DNA of 64,000 bases, from contig CAJTMC010000015.1 in assembly GCA_910577115.1 (NCBI GenBank), forward strand, positions 26,688 to 90,687, in the 5' to 3' direction. Position 1 is the first letter of the stretch; every line of letters starts with the position of its first letter. This document shows positions 9,493-17,999 of the stretch, in pieces. Under the pieces are notes generated by a model that was given only the letters and a program-made list of their open reading frames with translations, did no database searches and was not told the origin of the DNA. Both the position numbers and the translations under genes were made by a program. Origin of the DNA: an uncultured Lachnospiraceae bacterium (GTDB lineage Bacteria; Bacillota; Clostridia; Lachnospirales; Lachnospiraceae).

Positions 9493-9514
9493 AACCCACA
9501 GTTTCCTGTGGGTT
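9493..9514 (-). terminator. intrinsic terminator of the rsmD-coaD operon
   Basis: A nine-pair perfect hairpin AACCCACAG-TTTC-CTGTGGGTT is followed, on the minus strand, by CCTTTT. It lies 24 bases past the stop of the coiled-coil gene. Confidence 0.75.
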
Positions 9515-9537
9515 GTCTTCAAACAAAACAATAACTG

Positions 9538-10134
9538 TCATAACACAGCCGGCCCTTGCACATCTTCTTCCGTTCCGGCCTCTTCCTCCATTACTTCCGG
9601 CGGAACAAGCGCCGCACGATTTGCAGTTACCACACTATCAATCTCCTGCAAGTCACTCACAAGCTTATTATAATCATTTGTGGCAAATTCAATGGACTTT
9701 TTAATAATATTTTCAAGGTTTGCAAGCATTCCGTCAGAGTACTGCATAATAGACGTTCTCATTCCGTTTGCTTCCATTGTCGCTCTGTCAAGAATATCCT
9801 GCGCCTGCTGTGAGGCAAGCTCCACAATTTCATTTGCCTGCGCATATGCCTGCTGCATAATCTGATGCTCACTAATCAGCTCTGTTGTCTGCACCGCCGC
9901 ATTGTCAAGCAATGCCTGCGCCTTTACTTTTGCGTCATTTAAGATTGCTTCCTTATTGGATATGATTTTCTGATAACGCTTTATTTCCTCTGGCGTCGTC
10001 ATTCTCAGATCCCGAATCATCTCATCGATTTCGGTCTTATTCACAATAATCATATCCGTAGAAAATGGCTTAAACTTGCAATTCTCTATGTACAGTTCAA
10101 GATCATCAATAATCTGCTCAATCCTGCTGGCCAT
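9538..10134 (-). CDS. coiled-coil protein of unknown function downstream of coaD
   Basis: The 198-residue product is almost entirely helical and rich in Ala, Glu and Gln, with a long coiled coil from about 50 to 130 and an acidic C-terminus. It resembles proteins in Clostridia loosely labelled as V-ATPase subunit E/H-like or DivIVA-like, but no ATPase operon is present, so those names are probably only coiled-coil similarity. No signal peptide or membrane helix is seen. GGAGG precedes the ATG. Its fixed place after rsmD and coaD suggests a cell-envelope or division scaffold, which is inference. Confidence 0.75.
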   Translation of the reverse strand: MASRIEQIIDDLELYIENCKFKPFSTDMIIVNKTEIDEMIRDLRMTTPEEIKRYQKIISNKEAILNDAKVKAQALLDNAAVQTTELISEHQIMQQAYAQANEIVELASQQAQDILDRATMEANGMRTSIMQYSDGMLANLENIIKKSIEFATNDYNKLVSDLQEIDSVVTANRAALVPPEVMEEEAGTEEDVQGPAVL

Positions 10135-10168
10135 TTAACATTCCTCCATACTCCCATTGGGAATTCTA

Positions 10169-10654
10169 TTACTTATTTCTATATTTTTGATATACAAGCT
10201 CTTCCACAAAATCCGGCACACATGGCGAAATATCACCGTTAAATGCCGCAATCTCCTTTACGCCGGACGAGCTTAAATACGCATATTCAAGGCTTGTTGT
10301 CAGAAAAACCGTATCGAGCATTCCCTTAGAAAGAAGTCTGTTCGTCTGTGCAATCTGTAATTCATACTCAAAATCGGTGATCGCACGAAGCCCCCTGACC
10401 GAAATATGAATATTTTTCTGACGTGCATAGTCAACCAAAAGTCCGCTGAAGGAATCTACCTCTACATTTGGTAAGTCCTTTACTACCTCTTTTAATATAC
10501 TAACACGTTCTTCAACAGAAAACAACGCATTCTTCGCCTTATTATCCAAAACACTTACAATCAGCCTGTCAAACATCTTGGACGCACGCCTGATTACATC
10601 AAAATGTCCAAGCGTCACCGGGTCAAAACTTCCGGGATAAATTGCTGCAGTCAT
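10169..10654 (-). CDS. coaD: pantetheine-phosphate adenylyltransferase CoaD
   Basis: CoaD transfers AMP from ATP to 4'-phosphopantetheine, the fourth step of coenzyme A synthesis. The 161-residue length is typical of the family. The nucleotidyltransferase signature GSFDPVTLGH (8-17, TLGH being the ATP site) and the LSSSGVKEIA stretch near residue 127 are present. It follows rsmD by 36 bases, the order known in Bacillus (ylbH-coaD), and precedes the coiled-coil gene. GGGGG lies ten bases ahead of the ATG. Confidence 0.96.
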   Translation of the reverse strand: MTAAIYPGSFDPVTLGHFDVIRRASKMFDRLIVSVLDNKAKNALFSVEERVSILKEVVKDLPNVEVDSFSGLLVDYARQKNIHISVRGLRAITDFEYELQIAQTNRLLSKGMLDTVFLTTSLEYAYLSSSGVKEIAAFNGDISPCVPDFVEELVYQKYRNK

Positions 10655-10690
10655 TGATATAAATCCCCCTGTTCTTATTCAGCCTGCATA

Positions 10691-11242
10691 TCAGGCATAT
10701 TTTCTTATAAACACATGTTTGTTTGTCTTGTAACGTTTCTCCTTCTCAACGGTAAATCCTAACTCCTGCACATACTCAAAACCGGTTTCTAAAGCTGCCT
10801 CCACAACAATCAGGGTATCCTCGGTGACAAAGTTTGCATCTCTTAAAAGCACAAGCACTCTTTTATCATACTCCTGATTATAAGGCGGGTCCAAAAAGAT
10901 AACATCTGCCGCTTCCCTGATGCTGCCGCGTATTGCCGCAAATACATCTTGCTTTAAAACAACAGCCTTTTCCGTAAAATGAGTATGTTCGATATTATCC
11001 GTAATGCACGCAATTGCCTTTTGGCTGCTCTCCACAAAATAAGCCTTTGCAGCCCCGCGGCTTAATGCCTCTATTCCAATACCGCCGCTTCCCGAGAAAA
11101 GGTCTACAAATACTGCTCCCGGCAAATAGGGCATAAGCATGTTAAAAAGCGTTTCTTTTATTCGATCCGTAGTAGGACGTGTATCCATACCTTCCGGCGT
11201 TTTCAGCAAAAGGCGTCTTGCGCTTCCTGCAATCACTCTCAT
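10691..11242 (-). CDS. rsmD: 16S rRNA (guanine-966-N2)-methyltransferase RsmD
   Basis: The 183-residue protein carries the SAM-binding loop DLFSGSGGIGIEAL (47-60) and the DPPY catalytic motif (118-121) of N2-guanine methyltransferases; RsmD modifies G966 of 16S rRNA during 30S assembly. The frame is open eight codons further, but the ATG at 11242 begins the conserved MRVIAGSARR sequence and has GGAGG seven bases before it. The gene lies 48 bases after parC with a palindromic repeat between, and leads into coaD. Confidence 0.93.
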   Translation of the reverse strand: MRVIAGSARRLLLKTPEGMDTRPTTDRIKETLFNMLMPYLPGAVFVDLFSGSGGIGIEALSRGAAKAYFVESSQKAIACITDNIEHTHFTEKAVVLKQDVFAAIRGSIREAADVIFLDPPYNQEYDKRVLVLLRDANFVTEDTLIVVEAALETGFEYVQELGFTVEKEKRYKTNKHVFIRKYA

Positions 11243-11260
11243 AAAGTCTCCTCCATTCAT

Positions 11261-11300
11261 GCCCATTCGGGCAAGGTATAATGTCTAGCGACATTATACC
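11261..11300. repeat. palindromic intergenic repeat, copy 1
   Basis: A GCCC-ATTC-GGGC hairpin (11261-11272) is followed two bases on by the perfect inverted repeat GGTATAATGTC-TAGC-GACATTATACC (11275-11300). The same two-part unit recurs near 50.55 and 50.62 kb, and the second part recurs near 15.6 kb. Here it supplies the stop codon of parC (11294-11296). No poly-T tract follows, so it is not a standard terminator. Confidence 0.85.
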
Positions 11301-13534
11301 TTAATTTTTGTTCCTTTACCATCTCTTTTGCCAAGTTTTAATTTATTTATACTAATTTTTTTATCATGGTACGTAAGTTCCTGTGTTTCACCTGATATGG
11401 GGCAGCAATAGACCTGCTCAATATAGTCTTTGGCGCCAAGCTTCATTCCGCGTACGCCGACAGCCGTCTTTTTTAACTCTGAAATTTCATCTGTATCAAT
11501 TCGCAAAAAATATCCTTCTGCACTTTGAAAAATGACATGCTGATGCGCATTGACAATGGAAACGGTTATTACCTCGTCGCCTTCATTCAGCTTTGTTGAT
11601 GCCACAGTACGCTTTGTAACATCAAACTCCCCGCCGCTTACAAGCTTGCACATTGCCTGTTTGGTCACAAACAAAAGCCGGTACAGGTTTAAATCCGACT
11701 GGCTTGCAACAAGCACCGCGGTTTCGCTTCCGGAGTTGTAATTGCTGATATTGTCAATAGGAAGCCCCTTATCGCGAAATTTTCCAAATGGAACGTCCGC
11801 TGCCTTTATTGTATGCAGCTGACCAGTATTTGTAAAGACGCAAATTCTTCCGGTATTTTTGCACTTCACGATATGCTTCAATTCTGCATGTGCCGCTTCT
11901 TTGTTTCTCTCATAAGTGGCAGTGTCAATCGTTTTACAGTATCCGAATTTGTCCATAAGGAAAACAATGTCCATTTCTTCCATTTTTTTCTCTTCATAGA
12001 CTGCTTCCTGTGCATTTTCAATGTGCGTTTTGCGCTTCTTTGCATACTCCTTTTTAATCGCGTCTAAATCCTGAATAATAACCTGAGCCATCGCGTCGCG
12101 CCGCTCTAAAATATCCTCATACTTATAAATATTGGCATTGGTTTCGGCGTTTTCCTTCATCAGTGCTTCAATCTCCAAACCAATCAGCTTATACAGGCGC
12201 ATATCCAAAATCGCGTTTGCCTGACGTTCTGTAAAATTCAACTGCTGCGCCATCACAGACGAGCTCTTTGACCGAAATTGGATACCGTCTGTGATGCCGT
12301 TTGTCAGACAGTTTTTCACCATGTTTCTGTCTTTGGAACCGCGCAAAATTTCAATAATCAAATCAATAATATTGCAGGCGCGGATTAATCCTTCCTGAAT
12401 TTCGCGTTTCTCCAGTTCTTTATTTAAAAGTGTTGTGTATTTTCTCGTTGTAATCTCATATTGGAACGCCACATTTCTTGCGATAACGCTCTTAAGTCCC
12501 ATTGTCTCCGGTCTGCCGTCCGCGATCGCAATCATATTGACGCCGAATGTATCCTCAAGACGTGTTTTTTTATACAACAGATTTTTAAAATTTTCGACAT
12601 TTGTATCTTTTTTCAGCTCTATGACAATCCGTATGCCTTCTTTCGAAGACTGGTTTGAAATATCAATAATCTCAGGCGCTTTCTTCTGTTCATAGATCGT
12701 TGCCACGTCCTGTAAAAACTTGCCGATATTTGCACCAATCATGGTGTATGGAATTTCCGTAATAACTAGGTTTATTTTTCCGCCCTTTGTCTTTTCGATC
12801 TCAACAGTGCCCCTTAGTTTTATTTTCCCTACGCCTGTCTCATAAATTGACAACAGCTCGTCCTTGTTGCAGACAATGCCGCCTGTCGGAAAATCAGGCC
12901 CCTTGATATATTTCATCAGCTCACGTGTTGTAATGTTTTCATTCATCATATAGGCTTTAGTTGCATCAATCACTTCACTTAAGTTGTGCGGCGGAATGCT
13001 GGTAGCCATACCTACGGCAATCCCCTCCGAACCGTTTACCAAAAGGTTAGGAAAGCGGCAGGGCAGAACGGTCGGCTCTTTTTCCGTCTCATCAAAATTC
13101 GGGATAAAATCAACCACATCTTTATCCAAATCGGCAAGAATTGCTTCCTGCGAAATTTTCTGCAGCCTTGCCTCTGTATAACGCATTGCTGCAGCGCCGT
13201 CGCCCTCAATATTTCCGAAATTTCCATGTCCGTCTATCAGCGGAATCCCTTTTTTAAAGTCCTGCGTAAGCACGACAAGCGCCTCGTAGATCGAGCTGTC
13301 TCCATGCGGATGATATTTACCCATTGTATCGCCTACAATACGCGCACTCTTTCTGTATGGCTTGTCATAACGTATTCCAAGCTCATGCATATCATACAGT
13401 GTGCGCCTCTGCACAGGTTTTAACCCGTCGCGCACGTCAGGCAGCGCTCTCGCTATAATGACACTCATTGCATAATTGATAAACGATTTCTGCATGGTAT
13501 CGGAATATTCCGTTTTTATAATTCTTTCTTCCAT
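11294..13534 (-). CDS. parC: DNA topoisomerase IV subunit A (ParC)
   Basis: This is the DNA-breaking subunit of a type IIA topoisomerase. The 746-residue length, shorter than GyrA, and the adjoining 647-residue ATPase subunit fit topoisomerase IV, which decatenates daughter chromosomes. Y119 in AAMRYTEARL is the catalytic tyrosine, and the quinolone-resistance region includes HPHGDS (75-80). The C-terminal third forms the beta-propeller repeats. The GyrA-box (QRRGGRG) of true gyrase is not seen. The gene follows parE by about 26 bases, and its stop codon falls inside a palindromic repeat. Confidence 0.88.
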   Translation of the reverse strand: MEERIIKTEYSDTMQKSFINYAMSVIIARALPDVRDGLKPVQRRTLYDMHELGIRYDKPYRKSARIVGDTMGKYHPHGDSSIYEALVVLTQDFKKGIPLIDGHGNFGNIEGDGAAAMRYTEARLQKISQEAILADLDKDVVDFIPNFDETEKEPTVLPCRFPNLLVNGSEGIAVGMATSIPPHNLSEVIDATKAYMMNENITTRELMKYIKGPDFPTGGIVCNKDELLSIYETGVGKIKLRGTVEIEKTKGGKINLVITEIPYTMIGANIGKFLQDVATIYEQKKAPEIIDISNQSSKEGIRIVIELKKDTNVENFKNLLYKKTRLEDTFGVNMIAIADGRPETMGLKSVIARNVAFQYEITTRKYTTLLNKELEKREIQEGLIRACNIIDLIIEILRGSKDRNMVKNCLTNGITDGIQFRSKSSSVMAQQLNFTERQANAILDMRLYKLIGLEIEALMKENAETNANIYKYEDILERRDAMAQVIIQDLDAIKKEYAKKRKTHIENAQEAVYEEKKMEEMDIVFLMDKFGYCKTIDTATYERNKEAAHAELKHIVKCKNTGRICVFTNTGQLHTIKAADVPFGKFRDKGLPIDNISNYNSGSETAVLVASQSDLNLYRLLFVTKQAMCKLVSGGEFDVTKRTVASTKLNEGDEVITVSIVNAHQHVIFQSAEGYFLRIDTDEISELKKTAVGVRGMKLGAKDYIEQVYCCPISGETQELTYHDKKISINKLKLGKRDGKGTKIKV

Positions 13535-13560
13535 TCCAACAACAACTACCTTTCCATATT

Positions 13561-15504
13561 TTATACATCAAGCTCTGCATCCGTCGCATGTTCATAAATA
13601 AAGTTTTTTCGCGGCAGTACATCAGTTCCCATCAGCATTTCCGTCACCTCTGACGCCATTCGTGCATCTTCAATCTCAATCTGTTTTAAAATCCTCGTTT
13701 CGGGATTGAGCGTGGTATCCCACAACTGATCCGCGTCCATTTCTCCAAGTCCTTTATAACGCTGTAAGGTAAACGAGCCCTTGTGTTTTTTGCGGTATTT
13801 TTCAAGCGCCTTATCGTCATAAAGATATTCTTCCTTTCCCTTTGCAGGCATCGCTTTATAGAGCGGCGGCATTGCAATATATACATGTCCCTCATAAATC
13901 AGCTCCGGCATAAAGCGGTAAAACAGCGTCAAAAGCAGGTTGCTGATATGCTCGCCGTCAACATCGGCATCAGCCATAATGACAATTTTATCATACCGAA
14001 GCTTTGAAATGTCAAAATCATTTCCATATCCTTCCGAAAAACCGCAGCCGAAAGCGTTTATCATTGTCTTAATCTCTGCATTTGCAAGCACCTTGTCAAT
14101 GCTTGCCTTCTCTACATTTAAAATCTTACCCCGTATCGGAAGAATTGCCTGATACATGCGGTTTCGCGCAGTCTTTGCGCTTCCTCCTGCTGAATCACCC
14201 TCAACAATAAAAATTTCGCATTTACTGCTATCCTTCGACTCACAGTTTGCAAGCTTTCCGTTTGAGTCAAAGGAAAACTTCTGTTTCGTGAGCATATTTG
14301 TTTTGGCGCGTTCTTCCGATTTCCTGATTTTTGCAGCCTTTTCCGCACAGGAAATCACGCTTTTTAAAACCTCGACATTTCGGTCAAAGTATCTTGGAAC
14401 TTCGTCTCCCGTCACTTTGCTGACAGCCTTTGACGCATCCTGATTGTCCAGCTTTGTCTTTGTCTGCCCTTCAAAGCGCGGCTCGGGGTGCTTGATTGAG
14501 ACGACTGCGGTCATGCCGTTTCGGACATCTGCACCTGTAAAGTTGACGTCTTTTTCTTTTAAGATATTAAGATCTCTGGCGTAATTATTGATAATGGTCG
14601 TAAACATGGTTTTAAAGCCGGTCAGATGTGTTCCACCCTCTGCGTTGTAAATGTTGTTGCAGAAACCAAGCACATTTTCATGGAACTCATTGATGTATTG
14701 GAAAGCGCACTCTACCGTAATTTCATCACTCATTCCCGTAAAATAAATGATGTCGTGAAGTGCCTCTTTGTTTTTATTCAAATCTTTCACATAACCGACG
14801 ATGCCCTCCGGTTCTGTGTAAACAATTTTTTCGGGAGCGCTGCTTCGTTTGTCCTCAAAAATAATTGTCAGTTTCGGATTAAGGTATGCCGTCTCATGTA
14901 ATCTGCTTTTTACCTCGTCTGCTTTGAAACGCGTTTTGTCAAAAATCTGCGGGTCAGGTGTAAAGTTTATCGTTGTTCCGGTTTCCTTCGTCTTTCCGAT
15001 TACGGGCAGGAGTCCGTCAACAAGCGCAACTACAGGATTTCCGTACTCGTATTTGTCCTGATGAATTAACCCGCCGCTCTTGACTGTTACAGTCAACTGT
15101 GTGGACAAGGCATTCACAACGGAAGAACCTACACCATGCAGTCCGCCGCTTGTCTTATATGCGCTATTGTCAAATTTTCCGCCTGCGTGAAGCGTCGTGA
15201 ATACAACACGCTCTGCGCTTACGCCTTTTTGGTGCATACCGACCGGAATGCCGCGTCCGTTATCCGAAACGGTAGCCGAACCGTCCGCCTCAAGCGTTAC
15301 ACGGATTTCGCTGCACTCCCCCGCAAGATGCTCGTCTACGGAATTGTCTACGATTTCATAGATCAAATGATTAAGACCCTTTGTGGATACGCTTCCAATA
15401 TACATTCCGGGTCTTTTTCTTACAGCTTCAAGCCCCTCTAAAACAGTTATGCTTGACGCATCATATGTATGATTATTGTCTGTTTTTGCCATTTTAGCAA
15501 CCAT
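13561..15504 (-). CDS. parE: DNA topoisomerase IV subunit B (ParE)
   Basis: The 647-residue ATPase subunit has a GHKL domain with EIVDNSVDEH, DNGRGIP and GGLHGVGSSVVNALS, then the Toprim domain with EGDSAGGSAK and DADVDG and the RYKGLGEMD motif. With ParC it forms the A2B2 decatenase and is a target of aminocoumarins. Two in-frame ATGs are possible (15504 and 15492); AAAGG sits only one base before the first, so the second may be used. GyrB is the alternative, but no recF or dnaN lies nearby. Confidence 0.88.
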   Translation of the reverse strand: MVAKMAKTDNNHTYDASSITVLEGLEAVRKRPGMYIGSVSTKGLNHLIYEIVDNSVDEHLAGECSEIRVTLEADGSATVSDNGRGIPVGMHQKGVSAERVVFTTLHAGGKFDNSAYKTSGGLHGVGSSVVNALSTQLTVTVKSGGLIHQDKYEYGNPVVALVDGLLPVIGKTKETGTTINFTPDPQIFDKTRFKADEVKSRLHETAYLNPKLTIIFEDKRSSAPEKIVYTEPEGIVGYVKDLNKNKEALHDIIYFTGMSDEITVECAFQYINEFHENVLGFCNNIYNAEGGTHLTGFKTMFTTIINNYARDLNILKEKDVNFTGADVRNGMTAVVSIKHPEPRFEGQTKTKLDNQDASKAVSKVTGDEVPRYFDRNVEVLKSVISCAEKAAKIRKSEERAKTNMLTKQKFSFDSNGKLANCESKDSSKCEIFIVEGDSAGGSAKTARNRMYQAILPIRGKILNVEKASIDKVLANAEIKTMINAFGCGFSEGYGNDFDISKLRYDKIVIMADADVDGEHISNLLLTLFYRFMPELIYEGHVYIAMPPLYKAMPAKGKEEYLYDDKALEKYRKKHKGSFTLQRYKGLGEMDADQLWDTTLNPETRILKQIEIEDARMASEVTEMLMGTDVLPRKNFIYEHATDAELDV

Positions 15505-15585
15505 GCCTTTCTAAATTTCACTTTTCAATCATTAACTGATTGCAAGATACAATTACGATATATCTTATGCCATTTTAGGTAATCG

Positions 15586-15603
15586 TAATGTCTGACGACA
15601 TTA
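15586..15603. repeat. palindromic intergenic repeat, copy 2
   Basis: TAATGTC-TGAC-GACATTA is a perfect inverted repeat of the same family as copy 1. Two bases further on comes a second, unrelated perfect hairpin GCTATGTC-ATTTA-GACATAGC (15605-15625). Confidence 0.8.
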
Positions 15604-15604
15604 T

Positions 15605-15625
15605 GCTATGTCATTTAGACATAGC
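15605..15625. repeat. hairpin GCTATGTC-N5-GACATAGC
   Basis: An eight-pair perfect inverted repeat lies between two copies of the TATAATGTC palindrome in the parE-pta intergenic region. No poly-T follows on either strand. Confidence 0.7.
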
Positions 15626-15661
15626 ACGCTTTGCGATGAACACTCGCTTCGCTCGGCGCCA

Positions 15662-15685
15662 GTATAATGTCTGACGACATTATAC
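15662..15685. repeat. palindromic intergenic repeat, copy 3
   Basis: GTATAATGTC-TGAC-GACATTATAC, ten pairs with a four-base loop. The 36 bases before it hold an imperfect GCGA...CTCGC and TCGCTTCGCTCG-type sequence that looks like a degraded second hairpin. Confidence 0.85.
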
Positions 15686-15788
15686 CAGTATCTCCCAAAC
15701 ATTGCAAATGTTTTTGCGATTTTTTTCGAATATACGTTTTTGTTAGTTTTACATAAAAAATTTCTATGCATTTTTTTGAATGCAACCG

Positions 15789-15816
15789 TTGCAAATGTTA
15801 AAAATTTGTATACAAT
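15789..15816 (+). promoter_or_regulatory. probable promoter of pta
   Basis: TTGCAA (15789-15794) and TACAAT (15811-15816) are separated by 16 bases. Transcription would begin near 15823, giving a leader of about 95 bases that contains the cre site. Confidence 0.6.
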
Positions 15817-15875
15817 AGTAGTTAAAGCAAAACAAAGCTGCCGTTTTGTTTCGTCAAAACCGCGAAATATAACGG

Positions 15876-15889
15876 TGTAAGCGCTTTCA
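15876..15889 (+). promoter_or_regulatory. cre site (CcpA operator) in the pta leader
   Basis: TGTAAGCGCTTTCA agrees at every position with the CcpA consensus TGWAANCGNTNWCA. It lies 30 bases ahead of the pta start codon and about 50 bases downstream of the proposed transcription start. Confidence 0.75.
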
Positions 15890-15919
15890 AAAATTTAACG
15901 AAAAGGAAGGATAAAAACT

Positions 15920-16912
15920 ATGGCTATGTATGGATTTGGTCCGATGATCGACCAATTAAAGAAGAACCCCAAAACAATTGTATTTACGGAAGGATGTGAC
16001 CCCCGTATTCTTGAGGCTGCATCACGTCTTCTTGCCAGCAGCTTCCTTACCCCGATCCTTGTAGGAAATGAGGAAGAAGTATTAAACGCCGCCGAAGATG
16101 CCGGTTACAATATCAGGGGCGCCCAGATTATTGACAGCAACCATTATGACCGTTTTGATGAAATGGTAGATAAATTCTGTGAACTTAGGGCCGGAAAAAA
16201 AGAAGGCACTCCCGAAAAAGCAAGAGAGATTCTCACACAGCCAAATTACTTCGGAACAATGCTTGTAGCAATGGGCGTAGCGGATGCGCTTTTGGGCGGA
16301 GCTACATATTCTACCTCTGACACTGTCCGTCCCGCTTTGCAATTAATCAAGACAAAGCCGAACAACAGTATCGTTTCTTCCTGCTTTATCCTTGTTCGTC
16401 CCGGTGCGACAGGTGAAAATGAAGTGCTTGCCATGAGCGACTGCGCAATTAATATCTCTCCTTCCGAGGACGAGCTTGTTGAAATCTGCGGCGAAACAAT
16501 TGAGTGCGCTAAGATTTTCGGCGTTGACCCGAAAGTTGCTTTCTTAAGCTACTCTACACTTGGTTCCGGAAAAGGCGATTCCGTTGAAAAGATGCGGAAT
16601 GCCGCAGCCAAAGCGAAAGCAGAATTTCCCGATACGCCAATCGAGGGCGAATTGCAGTTCGACGCTGCCGTATCTCCTCGTGTGGCTCGTACAAAATGTC
16701 CCGACTCAAAAGTTGCCGGTCATGCCAACACCTTTATTTTCCCAGACATCAACTCAGGTAACATGGGTTATAAGATTGCTCAGAGAATGGGTAATTTTGA
16801 AGCATACGGTCCGATTCTTCTTGGCTTGAATGCTCCGATTAATGACCTTTCCCGTGGCTGTAATGCGATTGAGGTTTATTCAATGGCTATTATTACGGCT
16901 GCTTTGGTGTAA
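15920..16912 (+). CDS. pta: phosphate acetyltransferase Pta
   Basis: Pta converts acetyl-CoA and phosphate to acetyl phosphate and CoA, the first step from acetyl-CoA to acetate, where fermenting Clostridia gain ATP. The 330-residue length matches the short, single-domain form. Conserved stretches include VFTEGCDPRIL near the N-terminus, LLGGATYSTSDTVRPALQLI about residues 116-135, and ANTFIFPDINSGNMGYKIAQR near 266. AAGGAAGG precedes the ATG by nine bases. No acetate kinase gene adjoins; the next gene converges from the other strand. Confidence 0.95.
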   Translation: MAMYGFGPMIDQLKKNPKTIVFTEGCDPRILEAASRLLASSFLTPILVGNEEEVLNAAEDAGYNIRGAQIIDSNHYDRFDEMVDKFCELRAGKKEGTPEKAREILTQPNYFGTMLVAMGVADALLGGATYSTSDTVRPALQLIKTKPNNSIVSSCFILVRPGATGENEVLAMSDCAINISPSEDELVEICGETIECAKIFGVDPKVAFLSYSTLGSGKGDSVEKMRNAAAKAKAEFPDTPIEGELQFDAAVSPRVARTKCPDSKVAGHANTFIFPDINSGNMGYKIAQRMGNFEAYGPILLGLNAPINDLSRGCNAIEVYSMAIITAALV

Positions 16913-16933
16913 GCGCTTCGTAATATAAATAAG

Positions 16934-16979
16934 AAAGATAACCTGTCAACTTGCATAGAGGAGGCAGGTTATCTTTTTA
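16934..16979 (+). terminator. bidirectional terminator between pta and degV
   Basis: AAAGATAACCTG (16934-16945) pairs perfectly with CAGGTTATCTTT (16965-16976) across a 19-base loop, with T-rich sequence after it on the plus strand and TTTC on the minus strand. It can end pta and the converging degV. Confidence 0.85.
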
Positions 16980-17036
16980 TTGTTCTTATTTTGAAACTTT
17001 TATCTGATTCCTTCCCATCAAACCTTTTCCAAGGCA

Positions 17037-17903
17037 TCAAATCAACTTCTTCGTACAAGCAATCGCAAGCGCTCCCGGCCCGATATGGCACGAAACGCTC
17101 AGCGACAAATGATCAATATAAATCGGATAATCCGGAAACTGCGCCGCAAGCTCTTCCTTTAACAGACCTGCCGCCTCCTCATTCTCCGTATGCGCAATCT
17201 GCAAGTAAACCGGATTGTCCACTGAAACGCCGCCAAACCGTTTCTCAATATCATTCCTTATCGCAGTCATCATAATTGATTTCGCCTGATTCACCGTCCG
17301 CGCTTTCGCAAAAGCATCCAGCTTTTCCCCCTGAATCTGAAGCACAGGCTTTAACTTCAAGAGCGTCCCAAGCGCTGCCGCCGCCGGCGTAACTCTGCCG
17401 CCCTTTTTCAGATAATACAACGTATCAATCATGATATATATGCTTGAATTAAACTTATCTGCCTCAAGCAGCTCCTTAATCTCTCTTCCGCTCTTTCCTT
17501 CCTTTGCAAGCGCTATGGCATCCAGCGTTGACTGTCTTTGCGTAACCGAAATTCGCTGATTATTTACCACATGCACCTTTCCTTCATAATCTTGTGCAAG
17601 CATCAGCGCCGTTTGGCACGAACCGCTCAAACCGCTTGACATCGGTATGTGTACAATCTCATCATTCTCCTTTAAAAGCGTATCCCACAACGCCAAGACT
17701 GCCTCCGGCGAAGGCTGTGAAGTCGAAATATCGGCATTTGCCTCAAGCTTTTCATAAAATTCCTTCCGGCTCAATGTGATTTCTTCATAATATGTTTCCC
17801 CGTCAATCATAAACGGCATTGGAAGTACACTGATGCCAAGCTCCAAAGCCTGTGCCTGTGTGATCCCGCTGTTGCTGTCTGTAACTACTGCAATTTTTGA
17901 CAT
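17037..17903 (-). CDS. DegV family fatty-acid-binding protein (FakB-like)
   Basis: The 288-residue protein starts with VVTDSNSGI and contains PMSSGLSGS (about 88-96) and YYLKKGGRV (about 163-171), hallmarks of the DegV fold that encloses one fatty acid. In Firmicutes these proteins (FakB) present exogenous fatty acids to the kinase FakA. A fakA-type gene lies 2.2 kb upstream on the same strand, past recG, which supports that role here. GGAGG is eight bases before the ATG. Confidence 0.9.
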   Translation of the reverse strand: MSKIAVVTDSNSGITQAQALELGISVLPMPFMIDGETYYEEITLSRKEFYEKLEANADISTSQPSPEAVLALWDTLLKENDEIVHIPMSSGLSGSCQTALMLAQDYEGKVHVVNNQRISVTQRQSTLDAIALAKEGKSGREIKELLEADKFNSSIYIMIDTLYYLKKGGRVTPAAAALGTLLKLKPVLQIQGEKLDAFAKARTVNQAKSIMMTAIRNDIEKRFGGVSVDNPVYLQIAHTENEEAAGLLKEELAAQFPDYPIYIDHLSLSVSCHIGPGALAIACTKKLI

Positions 17904-17999
17904 GTGTCAATCCTCCGTTCTGCCAACCCTGTCCATGTGCGTGTCGGCATAAATTTGCCATATGAAAAATATCCTGTTTATGTTGTTCTTTTCCTGCAG

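Noticed and set aside
16906..16918. Second cre site at the end of pta
   Set aside because: It shares 13 bases with the cre site upstream but loses the closing CA; the bases are pta codons and stop.
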